The notes under the pieces were generated by a model. That model was not told where the DNA came from. It was given only the letters and a program-made list of their open reading frames with translations, and ran no database searches. Shown here piece by piece: positions 35,641 through 46,065 of a DNA stretch of 64,000 bases. The DNA comes from Haemaphysalis longicornis. Lineage: Eukaryota > Arthropoda > Arachnida > Ixodida > Ixodidae. How positions within the stretch are numbered: position 1 is the first letter of the stretch; every line of letters begins with the position of its first letter. Where the stretch lies: the NCBI GenBank assembly GCA_013339765.2, contig CM023454.1:61767860-61831859 (forward strand), in the 5' to 3' direction. The translations under genes and the position numbers were made by a program.

Positions 35641-36420
35641 TGTTTTTCTCTCTCTCTCGGCGATGGAGATTGTAGCGCCCGGCATCCACCAGCTGCTAGT
35701 CCGTTCTACGAACTCGAGCGACCTGGCGGGCCTCCTCCACACGCTGAAGGTATCCTTGGACGCCGGGGTTGAGGCATCGTCTTCTACATGTGGAAGCCTG
35801 GCATCAAGTATTGTAGTCGCCCATCTACCGTATACAAGCTCTAACGACGTCATCTGCCTGGTCTCCTGGATTGCCGTATTGTACGCAAACATGACATACG
35901 GGAGCACTTCGTTCCCAGTCTTACGTTCAGCGTCGACGTACATTAACAGCATAACTGCGATTTTCCTCTTCAGAGGTTCTGTTAGTCTTTTTTTTGGTGG
36001 TAGTACGGCGTCGTTCTTCGGTGATCCGTGTTGCTGTAGCGTAATACTTCTTGCCTCAGCTCCGAAGTAAAGGCAGTTTGGCGGTCCGTGATTAGGAATT
36101 AAGGGGCTCCGTATCGCAGCGCAACTTGGCTTATCAAGAACTTTGCGACTTCTTGGGCAGTTCTCTTTGGAAGAGCGGTGGTCTCTGCGTAGCGCGTCAT
36201 GTATTCTGTCGCAACAATTCACTTATTCTCGAATCGGGATGTAGGGAACGGGCCCAGAAGGTCCACTGCAATTTGTTGGAAGGGACACGATGGGACGGCG
36301 ATCGGCTGCAGAAGTGCGGCGGGTCTCGTCGGTGGCGTCTTTCGTCGCTGGCAGTCACGGCACCTCCAGACGTAGTGGGTGACGTCGGATGTAAGGCGGG
36401 GCCTTCGCCTTGATTTTTCT
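35641..36420 (-). pseudogene. Gypsy B integrase core
   Basis: The minus strand reads from 36,420: RDCQRRKTPPTRP, then IAVDLLGPFP (first catalytic Asp), then the segment with ALRYGAPL, and then frame 36,222-35,641 with KIAVMLLMYVDAERKT, EVLPYVMFAYNTAIQETR and LELVYGRWATTILDA. This is the DDE integrase of Ty3/Gypsy elements, although the middle is frame-shifted (around 36,060-36,230), so the full triad is not open in one frame. A stop lies in the core. The reading stops at about 35,641, where the LINE begins, and continues at 34,096. The open plus-strand frame over the same bases (35,486-36,070) is a shadow. Confidence 0.75.
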
Positions 36421-36987
36421 CATTCTGCGGGCTGTTCCGAGATATCCGGAAGTCGGTTCGTCAGGGCACGCCTTCAAAATTTGGTCGTGAAGGTCGGCGG
36501 GGATGACAAAAAGATATTCTTTTGTGGTTCCAGAGCTGAAACTCTTCTTCAGTAGAACGGAGCATTTCAGGCTGAATACTGGTAGGTTGCGTTTGAAGGT
36601 CCCAGGCACGGCGACGTTGCATCCTTTGAGGTAGACAATTATGACGCGTAAGTCGGGGTCGGTACGCTGCTGGGCGGCTAGGTCGCTCTCCGTTATGACC
36701 CCGAAGAACACGCTGTCCTCATCGGAGTCTTGTGGTGGCAGGTCGACGGTTGGGCGGGACAGGCAGTCGGCGTCGGAGTGTTTCCTCCCGCATTTATAAA
36801 CTACTGTAAAATCGAATTCTTGCACGCGCAAGATCCACCTACCAAGGCGGCAAGAGGGGTCCTTCAAATTTGCGAGCCAACAAAGCGCCTGGTGCTCTGT
36901 CACAACCTTGAACGGTCTTTCATACACGTATGGCCGAAATTTTTACATAGCCCATATAATCGCAAGGCACTATTTCTCGGAGGCTGA
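36355..36987 (-). pseudogene. Gypsy B RNase H end and integrase zinc-binding region
   Basis: Minus frame 36,927-36,355 reads FKVVTEHQALCWLANLKDPS, CRLGRWILRVQEFDFTVVYK and GRKHSDADCLSRP, the hallmark end of Gypsy RNase H. A linker follows, and then a degraded His2-Cys2 region (ILKACPDEPTSGYLGTARRM). In the family the first His is usually in ACHDEPTSGHLG; here both histidines are replaced (ACPDE, SGYLG). It overlaps the start of the integrase core, as expected in one polyprotein. Confidence 0.8.
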
Positions 36988-37079
36988 GTAGTTTCTTTCT
37001 TCCTTGGACAGACCACGGCTGGCATAGGCGATTACTTTTACGCTACCGCTTTGTTTTTGTACGAGAAAGGCACCCAAGC

Positions 37080-38100
37080 CTAGATAACTAGCGTCTTTGT
37101 GAATTTCCGTTTAGGCGATTTCGTCGAAATGCTCGAGCACGGGCCGGCTTTGAAGGCAGTGGTACAGCTTGCAGAATGCTTTTTCTTGGGCATTTTCCAG
37201 CTGAAAAGGGTGCCATCTTTCGTCAAGGGGGTGGGTGGCTCTGCAACGCGAGCGAAGTTTGCTACGAAGCGCGGGTAGTATGCGCACAGTCCCAGAAGTC
37301 TCCACACGCCCTTCTTATCCTTCGGTCTCTGGAAGGTCACTATGGCTGAAGTTTTTTCCAGGTCAAGCCGGACTCCCGCGGAATTGAAAATGTAGCCCGA
37401 AACCTTAAGCGGCACTTTTCTTTCTTCAGCTCTAACCACGACGTACGGATGGCCTCGAGTACAGACTGCAACCTTGCAAGGTGTTCGTCAAAAGTCCGGG
37501 AGGATACCACAACGTCGTCGAGGTATACGAGGCAGGTGTGCCACTTTAGGCCAGCTAGCACACTGTCCATGACTCTCTGAAACGTTGCGGCCACAGTGAA
37601 TAGCCCAAACGAAATCTCCTTGAATCCGTATAGGCCGTCAGGAGTTATGAATGCAGTCTTCTCTCGATCTCTCTCGTCTACATCAATTTGCTAGTAGCCT
37701 TTCTTTAGATCCATCGATGACAAGTACTTTACGTGGCAGAGGTGGTCGAGGGCGTCATCGATTCGTGGCAGGGGCTACACGTCCTTTTTGGTGATCTTCT
37801 TCAATCGCCGGTAGTTAACGTTTAACCTCAGTGTGCCATCTTTTTTTCTTCACGAGCACAACCGGAGCAGCCCAAGGTCTTTTCGATGGCTGTATAAATT
37901 CGTCGCTGGCATGTCTTCGATTTGTGTCCGGATGGCCTCCCGCTCGTGTGAAGACACGCGGTACGGTGACTGTCGAGTAGGTCGGCTCCATCTTCAGTTA
38001 TAATTCGGTGCTTTGCTAAGGGTGTCTGAAGTAATTTTGAGTTCGACGAAAAACGCTCGCTGTAACGACGCAGCAAAGCCAATAATTTGTCCCGATTTTC
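37080..38100 (-). pseudogene. Gypsy B reverse transcriptase
   Basis: The minus strand carries RT motifs in order. A fingers/palm entry lies around 37,870-37,800 (LRLNVNYRRLKKITKKDV). The region to 37,600 includes MDLKKGY and TAFITPDGLYGFKEISFGL with stops. Frame 37,594-37,340 reads MAATFQRVMDSVLAGLKWHT followed by CLVYLDDVVV, in which YLDD is the catalytic box. Frame 37,439-37,080 gives the thumb/connection (ERKVPLKVSGYIF and VTFQRPKDKKGVWRLLGLCA). At least three frames are needed, so it is inactive. Ty3/Gypsy identity follows from YLDD plus the RNase H and integrase order. Confidence 0.85.
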
Positions 38101-38800
38101 ATGCGCCAGCGCAGGGTTCACGTCGACTGAATGCGTCACCTTCAATACATCAGCGAGTGGGCATTCAAAGTCGGAAACTGCGATCACGTCATTGGCGTCT
38201 TGCGTTTCTTTTAAGAACGGCATTTCATCACCCTTGTATAAATGCTGGTACACTTCCCTGAAATTAGTCACCAAAACTCGTGATTGGCGTAGCCTAAAGC
38301 TCGCGATAGCTCTTGCGATAGAGACACCGCGGCCGAGAAGCAACCGTTTGTCAATCTCTATAGTACCTTCCACATCAGGAGCAGATTCTCCCCAGTAGAC
38401 GGCGACCACCAAGCTTGCGCTGGGTGGCAGAGTGACATGATCGTCGGTGATCCTTACAGCAGCACGGCGTACGGGTTTCGGCTGCTGTGTCGTGGAGTGA
38501 TCGCAGGCAAAAGAAATAAGCTTGGTCTGTAGGTCAAGTATTGGGTCGTGGTCCGTCGACAAGCCCATTCCAAGAATTACGTCGCGTGAGCAGTTAGGCA
38601 AAATAAGAAATGCCGCAGAGTACGTTGTGCCGTCTATAGTGACACGCGATGTGCATGTTCCACTTGGCGTCAGTTGGTGACCCCCTGCTGTGCGTATGTG
38701 CGGACCATCTCATCTGGTCATAACATTCTTCAGCTGAGACGCCAATGGTTCGCTGATTACTGAAAAGTCGGTTCCCGTGTCTGTGAGAGGACTACATCAA
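38101..38800 (-). pseudogene. Gypsy B protease and pre-RT linker
   Basis: An aspartic protease begins near 38,790 (minus) with DTGTDFSVISEPLASQL, in which DTG is the active-site triad. After a stop near 38,715 it continues through RTAGGHQLTPSGTCTSRVTI to NCSRDVILGMGL, in the long frame 38,601-37,828. The flap and ILGMG C-terminal block are conserved. The same long frame then covers the acidic linker between protease and RT (ALAHENRDKLLALLRRYSER and the stretch before TPLAKHRI). The catalytic triad is intact, but a stop and a frame change prevent expression as one protein. Confidence 0.8.
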
Positions 38801-39117
38801 AGCCGTCGATGGATAGCTGAACGTCGGACGCTAATTTCCTGGAATTTAAGGTGCGTCGGGGCATCGTATCTCGGCTTGTACGTGTTGACGGTCGGGAGCT
38901 ATGCGTCGTCATCTTCATCGTGTTCTCAGTGGTAGGTTCGGTCATGTCGGGTGCGCGTCGCGCCTTTTTGCTGTCGTCGGGTTCTTGAGTCACGTAAGGG
39001 TTAGGTTTTGTCTTCGGGGCGCATGTCGTGAATCGTGGTATTCAGCGAGTCGCTGCTTCATTGGAGGTTTTTCAATTTTCTGCGGTCGTTGAACTTTACC
39101 TCCAGAAGTTTCTGCTT

Positions 39118-39678
39118 TTAGTTTCCCCCGCGTGGGCTGGGGGACCTTCCACGTGAGAAGTAAGCAGTGCTGGGGCAGTTCGTTGACTCATACGGGTAGG
39201 GCGACAGTGAACAGTAGAAGCGGGCAGGTCCTGGGCTGGTGTTGGAGAAATATTCTTCGATCTCACCAGGGCGCTGGCCGTATCGGGCTCGTGGGGTGTC
39301 GACGGAGAACCCTAGCAAACCGAGCCTCTTGTAGGGACAGCGACGGTAGATGTGGTCGGCCTCTCCGTCGTGGTAGCACAGCGGGCGATTATCCGGCGTT
39401 CGCCACACGTCGGTCTTCCTTGGCGTCTGGTTTCGGGCTACCGTTGGTCGGGTGGGCGACAGTGGGCGGCGGTGCGGCGGGTGCTCTTCATGACGTGATG
39501 GAGCAAGGCAGGGTTGGCGAACTGCCACGGAGTAGGACATAGCTTTTGGCTCGCGGTGTACTTCGGATGGCGCAGACGTTCCCAACGCTTGCTGCACTTC
39601 TTCCCTAATCGAGTCGGTAAGTGAAGTGACGCGGGGCTGCGGCGGCGTGGGGAGAACTTTCCGCAGCTCCTCTCTCAT
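39118..39678 (-). pseudogene. Gypsy B gag, nucleocapsid part with damaged zinc knuckle
   Basis: A basic, Pro/Arg/Ser-rich minus frame of 186 codons. It contains a zinc knuckle readable as CYHDGEADHIYRRC, where the family pattern is C-x2-C-x4-H-x4-C. The second cysteine is Asp here, so zinc binding should be lost. The downstream PYKRLGLLGFSVDTPRARYG and Ser/Arg-rich end (SRGRSPSPRGG) are typical of these tick Gypsy gags. It joins by a frame change to the capsid frame at 39,675-40,034. Confidence 0.75.
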
Positions 39679-40366
39679 ACTGCGCTTATAATTTCGCGTA
39701 GGCTATCAGCCGGAATCCGCATGTTTTCAGCGTAGTTCACATTGGCCGAGCCAACAAAGGTGCGGTCATATTGCTTAGCACGCATTTGGAGAGCCTTCTC
39801 AATTGTGCTGACTTCGGTCACGAATTCGGCGATGGTTTTTGGCGGATTGCGGACAAGTCCAGCAAACAGTTCGTCATTCAAACCGCGCATCAAGAAGCGT
39901 AACTTCTTTTCTTCCGTCATTTCGATGCCCTCATGGCGAAATAGTTTCTTCATATCCCCAATGAAGATCACGACCCCTTCGGTGGGGTGTTGCGTGAGCA
40001 TTTCGAACAAAAGAGCGGCTCGTTCTTTCCGCACGACGGCGGCGAATGTTTTAAGAAAGTCCTCCTAAAGAGAGTCCAGTCCGTTAGGGAGCTCTCATCG
40101 TTTTCAAACCTCGTTCAGGTCGATTCTTCTTAGTAGAAGAAAACATGACGGAAAGTTTCTTTGTCATCATACCTGTTAAAGATGCGGACGCGTTCCACTT
40201 TCTCCAACCAGTCCTCAGGATCGTTCCCGGTGGATTCGCGGAACGATGGTGGTTCCCGAGACTCTTGAAGAACGAGTGTAGTGCAGGTCATGGTGCCTGC
40301 TTTGATCATGGTGGTGGTCACGACGTCTTCTTTCTTCACTTTATCCGGAAGCAGTCCAAACTCCAC
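39675..40366 (-). pseudogene. Gypsy B gag, capsid part
   Basis: Two minus frames. 40,366-40,130 begins with a short leader and reads REPPSFRESTGNDPEDWLEK then VERVRIFNRYDDKETFRHVF, the start of the Ty3/Gypsy capsid fold. 40,034-39,675 reads RKERAALLFEMLTQHPTEGV, LFRHEGIEMTEEKKLRFLMR and GLVRNPPKTIAEFVTEVSTI, the capsid C-terminal domain. About 95 bases in a different frame lie between them. It lies inside the 5' LTR (40,454-40,801) with a leader of under 100 bases, a normal arrangement. Confidence 0.8.
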
Positions 40367-40453
40367 CTGAAGATCTTTCTGTTGGAGGATGGCACGAGTG
40401 CGACTTTGTTGTCGGCTTTAAGAGGGTGTAGGGAGTCGAGCACCTGCATTAGA

Positions 40454-40801
40454 TGTGACGTGGCCAAAGAAGATGCACTTGTCTTCAAGGAAAACAAGTT
40501 AATTGCAGCGAACTTGTGCTCCCGTAACAACTCAAAAGAATAAAGAAGCCGCGACGTCTGTTTTCAGTCTTTTTATCTTTCGGCGCGAGTGTTTCTGGAC
40601 ATTGTATATCTGAGAAGAATATTATACTTGGCTAGTGATGTTAAGCTAAATGGTCTGCTTATCTGAATGAGATAGCCCTTGCGGCATAAAAAATATTGAA
40701 TGGATGACTCCCTTCGCTTGGGACACAGATAGCAGAGCCGGGCGTTGCCGGGAAGTAAATACAAACAATAAATAAACAAACCCATACATGGTTCGCGGCC
40801 A
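40454..40801 (-). repeat. 5' LTR of Gypsy element B
   Basis: Counterpart of 33,376-33,803. On the minus strand it starts TGGCCGCGAACCATG at 40,801 and ends in CA at 40,454. It is shorter than the other copy by about 80 bases. It is directly followed on the plus-strand right side by GAGCTCTCTGGCAC, the start of the 69-bp duplication. Confidence 0.8.
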
Positions 40802-40870
40802 GAGCTCTCTGGCACAATATTTGACTCTGTAACACTGATGTGTGCCGCAGGTGGTGTTGTCGCAGGCTCA
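40802..40870 (+). repeat. 69-bp flanking duplication, right copy
   Basis: Starts GAGCTCTCTGGCACAATAT at the first base after the Gypsy B LTR and ends CGCAGGCTCA. Same length as the left copy (33,307-33,375), 58 of 69 positions identical by hand count. Confidence 0.75.
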
Positions 40871-41400
40871 TGTGGGGCAATGGCGTCTCATCGCCGCTGC
40901 TTCGAAAGGCAGGGGTAGCGGACGACCCGGCTCGTGTCAGGAATGGAAAACGTGCCCGCACCGAAGGTCTCAGGCGGAAAGTCTAGGTACTTCGATATCT
41001 GGGGGAAAAGGGCGTTTGGCAAATGCCTTGCCGGCCCTCGCAGGTCGGTACGATGGGCAGGCTACCCAGCACAAAATGGGATGCCTGGAGCTGGTGCAGG
41101 AACGGGTGTACCACCTTATTACACACGCCCGCTGTTCCGGGAGGAGCCGTCGACACCACGGAGCTGCACATCAGTCACCTTGACACGGGTGGAAGGCGTA
41201 GAAGCACAAGGTTGCATTCGGAGAACAGCTCTTCGCTCCCAACGTTCCCACGTCCTCCTGTTATCCTCCACGCACCTCTTCCGCACACCCTTCTTTGGTT
41301 TCGCATACGCGCGTAAGTGGGATTGGCTTTGTTGCTCCCTGTCGTTCGTCTTTAACTCCTCCGTACCGAAAAGGTTTCGGGTATCATTACGCTGCCCGTG
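40802..41400 (-). repeat. LTR family A copy 2, right part
   Basis: The first 69 bases duplicate 33,307-33,375. The remainder to about 41,110 matches the reverse complement of 14,820-15,110, for example CGATGGGCAGGCTACC versus CGATGGCAAGGCTACC, followed by GGATGCCTGGAG. Weaker similarity extends to about 41,400. With 33,079-33,375 it forms one family-A LTR on the minus strand, split by Gypsy B. Confidence 0.5.
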
Positions 41401-42410
41401 ATTTAAGAAGTTTTGTAGCATGAGCTACGCTGTCAGAGGTTCAGGAGTTTTGTGTGCTCCTGGAGAGCCCTGATGCGGATGCGCGAAGAGCAGGGACTGG
41501 ACGTCGTTTGAGTGGACTGTTTGAGTTTGGAGAGAGGCCACAAAAACTGAAAAAATGGTACCAGGAGAGTAAGGCCTAGAACACGAGAGACCAAGTTCGT
41601 AAAAGTTCTTAAAAGTACCAGTCGATATCGCCAGTGTTATCCCCAGATTGCAACAATACTCCCATTATTATGCAGCTAAGCACAGTTCAGGCCTTGGCTA
41701 GAAAAAATAGCATATCTAAGGCAATAGCTCTAAATAGGAACTCTTTTTTGTTCTGCTATTGGACTAGCCGGGATTGCTACACAACACAGTTCACCAACTC
41801 AGCAAACAAGTAAACCTATGTGCAGTCAAATGGAATATATTTTTCTACAATTTGTACTTTTTCTTCTAGTTGTTTAACACTTTTCGCTTTCGCGTACATT
41901 TCCAGCATTGCGGGTCATAAAAAATTACGACTTTTTTACCTCTCCTACAACAGTTTAAATTAACTTGTGGATATTTTCTGCTCGATTAACTAGCTTCAAG
42001 AAATGTTTGAGGGCCACACCAATTTTATTTACTTTTTTTCGTCACTGGCTTTTTCACTTGAAACAGAACGTGAATTGCAGACCTGGAAAATTTTCAACAC
42101 AAAAAGGTAAAGAATATTGGCCTTCGCTTCAGCAGAGGGCTATTCTCTGCAGAGCCTGACTCACGTATTTTTGGGTCATAGCTATGCGTTGTGGTTCGTA
42201 CGTCTGCCACAGTACACTGAATAAATCGCCTGGTGATGTTTTTCTCTAATTAAAATACCCTCCCTAAAATCTCTGTTGAAAAATAAAGTGCTTTACTTTG
42301 GTTTCTACGTAGTGAAGCATTTGTCTTTTCCGAATTTTCTCCTGCCAAAGTTCAAAGGGAAGCGGTCGAACCGAACGCGTCGTTTTATTGTAATGTAATC
42401 CAGTTAGGAG
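41401..42410. other. Unassigned AT-rich region
   Basis: No gene recognised. It lies between two family-A pieces of the same orientation and might include eroded internal A sequence, which I cannot show. Confidence 0.35.
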
Positions 42411-42900
42411 TTAAATGACCTCAAGAGGAGACAAATCTTCTTCGCTGCTGGCGAGAAGCTCAGCTACAGCACTTTCCACTAATTCCTGAGGTATGCGCAT
42501 GTGCTCCTTTGATACTGGAATACGTCGCTGACAAGTAACAGTGAGTACAAAAGGCAAAGATATATCCTGAACACTCAAATACGGTAAACTTGCTATAGAT
42601 TCTGAGTGTAGTGGCACAAGTGAGTCTTTGGTGCCTACTGTGACATACTAAATTAAATCTGTCCTCTAAATTGTTATCGCTGTGGATGCTCTGAGAGCTC
42701 GTATCTGATGCAGTAGTTCTTCCTGCCGAGGTACATAATAGGATCGAGCCGGTTTTTGCTGTGCCTTAGGCACCCCACTTTCGGCCTTTCGCTGAACATT
42801 TACATTTGACAGTTTAGCCTCCACCCGCTCCCAAATTCCAGAGTATCTAACCCCTATCGTTCGACCAGCAGCGATAACCTCCTGGAGCACCACGATGCCA
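42411..42900 (-). pseudogene. gag-like fragment, family A copy 3
   Basis: The minus frame from 42,893 reads MVLQEVIAAGRTIGVRYSGI followed by WERVEAKLSN. It parallels the start at 15,513 (VLHALIAAGKQVGLRDAEL and AWVEAERSK). A second frame (42,617-42,411) contains LSVQDISLP, like LSSQDESLP near 15,850, and ends in an acidic ASSEEDLSPLEVI before a stop. The order of the two parts is the same in both copies, which supports one degenerate gene. No pol is present downstream. Confidence 0.45.
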
Positions 42901-42919
42901 TCATCTACGCCAATCTCGA

Positions 42920-43300
42920 GCGCTGTTTTTGTTATTCAGAAGCCCTGTCCCAGAAGCCAGTTGTAATTGTTGATGAACAACGAGATTTGTATGAGGGAGG
43001 TGCAGAGACAAGGTAGAAACACGTAGTTCCAGAACATGGTAGGACAACATTTTTGGGCAGATCAGCAAAAGGCAGATAATCTATAAGGATTAAAAAAGAG
43101 TACTGAGGTTCTAGTAGTGATAGCCATTCAAGTAACAATTGTCACAGAGCTGGGTAAGTAATGGAACGGCTTACAGTTCATGTTGTCTCATGGAGGTCTC
43201 TGCGTCAAGCATCGACTCTGTTCCACTAGCGGTTGCCCGGGCGATGTCTTTGTAGACTGATGTGGCGTAATGGGGCCATATCACCACTTCCTTGATTTAC
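42920..43300 (-). repeat. LTR-like sequence, family A copy 3
   Basis: The minus strand carries CCATGTTCTGGAACTACGTG, TACAAATCTCGTTGTTCATC and related words shared with 15,330-15,420 and with 33,090-33,200. It stands directly upstream of the gag-like start at 42,893, repeating the layout at 14.5-15.5 kb. The outer end is not defined. A 15-base run of C begins at 43,429 outside it. Confidence 0.5.
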
Positions 43301-45789
43301 CGGATTGACAAACGACCCAGCAACATCGCAAAAACAGACTACACGTCCCCGTTGTGTTCGCACGAGCCGCACAAGGCGTCGATATGTGGGGATTGCAGGT
43401 TGTCCGCCGAATGCTCTCGCGCCCAACACCCCCCCCCCCCCCCACCGCCCCCCAGAATGAAAGTATGGCTAGATTACTGGGCTCAAATCTCGAGATCTTC
43501 CAGTTTTTTTTATGAACGGTTATCCGACACGTAAGTTTGTCCAAATACAGATGCTTTGAGGCTGTGATTCACACACCCAGTTATGTTAATCATACCCGTC
43601 GTCATACGCTTGTGTTTACCGCCTACAGCAAAGTAATTGTCCTCAAACAGTTTGCACGGGAAATACATAGCGTTATCAGTAGCGGGTTACAAAACCGCGC
43701 AAGCACTTTCATTAGGCACCCCCATACATTTTGCTTATTCAAGTTGGACCAGGGAACCCCTCTACCCACTTTCTAAAACAGAGTGTACCACCAACAAATA
43801 AAAATGACATCGCCGGTGCCAGGGGTTCGCACCCATCGTACCAAAAGCAACGATTGGCCAGGGGCAGTTACTCGTGACTGGCTGCAGAATCCAGGCGGGA
43901 AGCAATTTATTAATTTTGCTGTGTCCGACACAACGGCATCATCTGGCGTACTTCAGCACGTCCTGGCCCATTCTTACCCACGTGGCAGTACGAACAAATT
44001 CCCATGTGTTGTACTGTACGAGATGTTGCTGCTTAAGGTAAATGATGAAGGCTCACTTAAACGTACGTTTACAACAGTGTCTAAAGGGGAATATTCTTCG
44101 TCATCGATTTTTTAAAAGGGTACAGCGCGGATATAAACAAAGGTGCAAAAAGATGACAGGACGAGTGCTCCCTTCCAACTGAATTTAAGACCAGAGACCT
44201 TGCGCCTTTTATACGTAGCCATGATACACACCAGACACGCTCCTGAGTTAAAAATAAAAATTAAAGTTTAGAAATCTCAACAAGCACAAAAAACACAATC
44301 ATATTTTCTGGTAGCCAAACACCTCAATAACACGCGTCCCCGAACTTGACACAATCCCCAGAAATTCTAAGTTACGTCCGAGACGATGTACAGCACGTGT
44401 TAGATAGGAAATCTATCTTTTTGGGACAAGAGGATTGACGCCAGGCTTACACATTTACTACCTGGCCTTTCACCTTGTCATCACCATAACCGTCACCATT
44501 TGTGTGTCAGACGAACCCTAGAGAGCTATTTTAAATACCTCAAGAAATATTTGAATGTATTCGAGTGAGCCCTCGCCTGGGTGCTGCGTACCTGCCCCTA
44601 CCCACGGCACATGCGGCACTTGTATTCGGAGCTAGGAACTCCGCGCAAAAGCGTACCTCGAAATGAGCCCAGGACGTGAACGGAGACTACAGGCACCATC
44701 AGCGACCGGTGGTAGCCTACAGAGCAACAGGTACCACACTGCCCAACACAAACTCGTCGGATGCAGCCACGCCACTTTATATACTGTGAGAGCGCAAGAC
44801 TAGGCTGGAACGACAGAACCAACTCTAGCCAAGCATATTCCAGTCTGGGGCCTGGCAGCCGGTTAATGAGGTTCTCACGAAGTTCAGGAGAGGGCGCATC
44901 GTTTTGAGGAGACAAGCTGAGTCGCATCCCTTAGGAGCTCGCGCGGAGTTAGCTAATGCCTTCGAAGGGCAGCGGCTCTCACGGTAGATACGTCCCTTTG
45001 CTGAAACGTTTACCACCGCAACGAATCCAAGAAAGGAAGGTATAATTGTAAAAACAAGATAGGTCTCTTCGGACATTGTTCCAAAATACTAAAAGTGCTC
45101 CTTAAAAATCCCGAATGCCCTAAAAACTGCGATATAAATTCGCAAAAAAAAACATTTGCTAACGCCGCCAACTAAAACGAGGAGAGAGATAGAGATAATT
45201 TCTATTAAAAAGACGACCACTGCTCACGATGGACTAAAGGAAGGGGGTGGAAGGGTAAGAGGAAATAATCAAATGCTGGTCGTTCTCAGTAGAGTCATAA
45301 CTGGGCCAGTTCGTGGTGATCGTAATAGAAATCACAAGAGAGTGGAGTTTCTGCAGGTTTGCCAGTTCGTTCAGGGAAGCACCCACTCAAACAACACACT
45401 CAACACCGGTTTGTATTGAATGAACATATATTGCTGGTAATAGTTGTGCATTAGTTTGCTTTTGGTCAAGATATAGTTAAAGAATGACCCAATGCCATTC
45501 CTAGGAGCAACCGCCGGCCCCACTTCGGGCGCCGACTGTTGTTCCGGGGTTTTCGCACCCACCCGCAGCTCCTGAGAAAAACACAACGTCTGTAAAAACC
45601 CCGCCGTTACTGGTGAGGTCCAAACACGCATTTCCTACATAGACCAGCCCACTGCTATGCTGTCCGCCATGGCACATATTCTTCGCGTCCTCACGTAAAT
45701 CCTCATCTTGACCAGACACACGCTGGTGACATATCCATCCCGTCGAATTGTCTATGGGCGTGCTGGAAAGGGTGGGGTATTTTTAACGT
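43301..45789. other. Unassigned; poly-C run and a PBS-like site
   Basis: A homopolymer of 15 C lies at 43,429-43,443. 43,783-44,115 is an open frame of 110 codons without motif. 44,600-44,960 is GC-rich with a TATA-like TTTATATACT near 44,775 and is not assigned. On the minus strand, 45,536-45,515 reads CGGCGCCCGAAGTGGGG, which resembles a tRNA primer-binding site after an LTR, but no coding region downstream supports an element. Confidence 0.3.
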
Positions 45790-46063
45790 TCTTTTAAAGT
45801 CACCAAAAAGAATAGATTTGACGATGACCTGTAACAGGCTAGTAGGAAATAAGCCGATTGAAGAGCAAATAGAAATAGTGACAGTAAAATATTTAAGTAT
45901 CACGCTACAGAAGGAATATTCAGCTATAACAGTGCAATCAGAGTTTACGGCACAGGAAGCTAGCGACAATGTTATACGCGTTATCACGCAGTGTGCAATA
46001 AAAGTCCGAGGTGTGATGGGTACACCGGATACTTGTAATTTTTACCAGGAGACGAAAGATTGA
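45790..46063 (+). pseudogene. Possible LINE RT thumb fragment
   Basis: The frame includes IVTVKYLSITLQKEYSAITV followed by an Ala/Glu-rich helix. This resembles the FKYLGITLSKDY block after the catalytic box of some non-LTR RTs. No catalytic motif is present, and the RTE copy begins directly afterwards in another frame. Confidence 0.3.
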
Positions 46064-46065
46064 AT

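Noticed and set aside
35486..36070. Plus-strand frame of 194 codons
   Set aside because: Antisense shadow of the Gypsy B integrase.
43429..43443. Run of 15 C as a structural G-quadruplex or origin signal
   Set aside because: A plain homopolymer with no spaced G tracts on the opposite strand; likely slippage or assembly-sensitive sequence.
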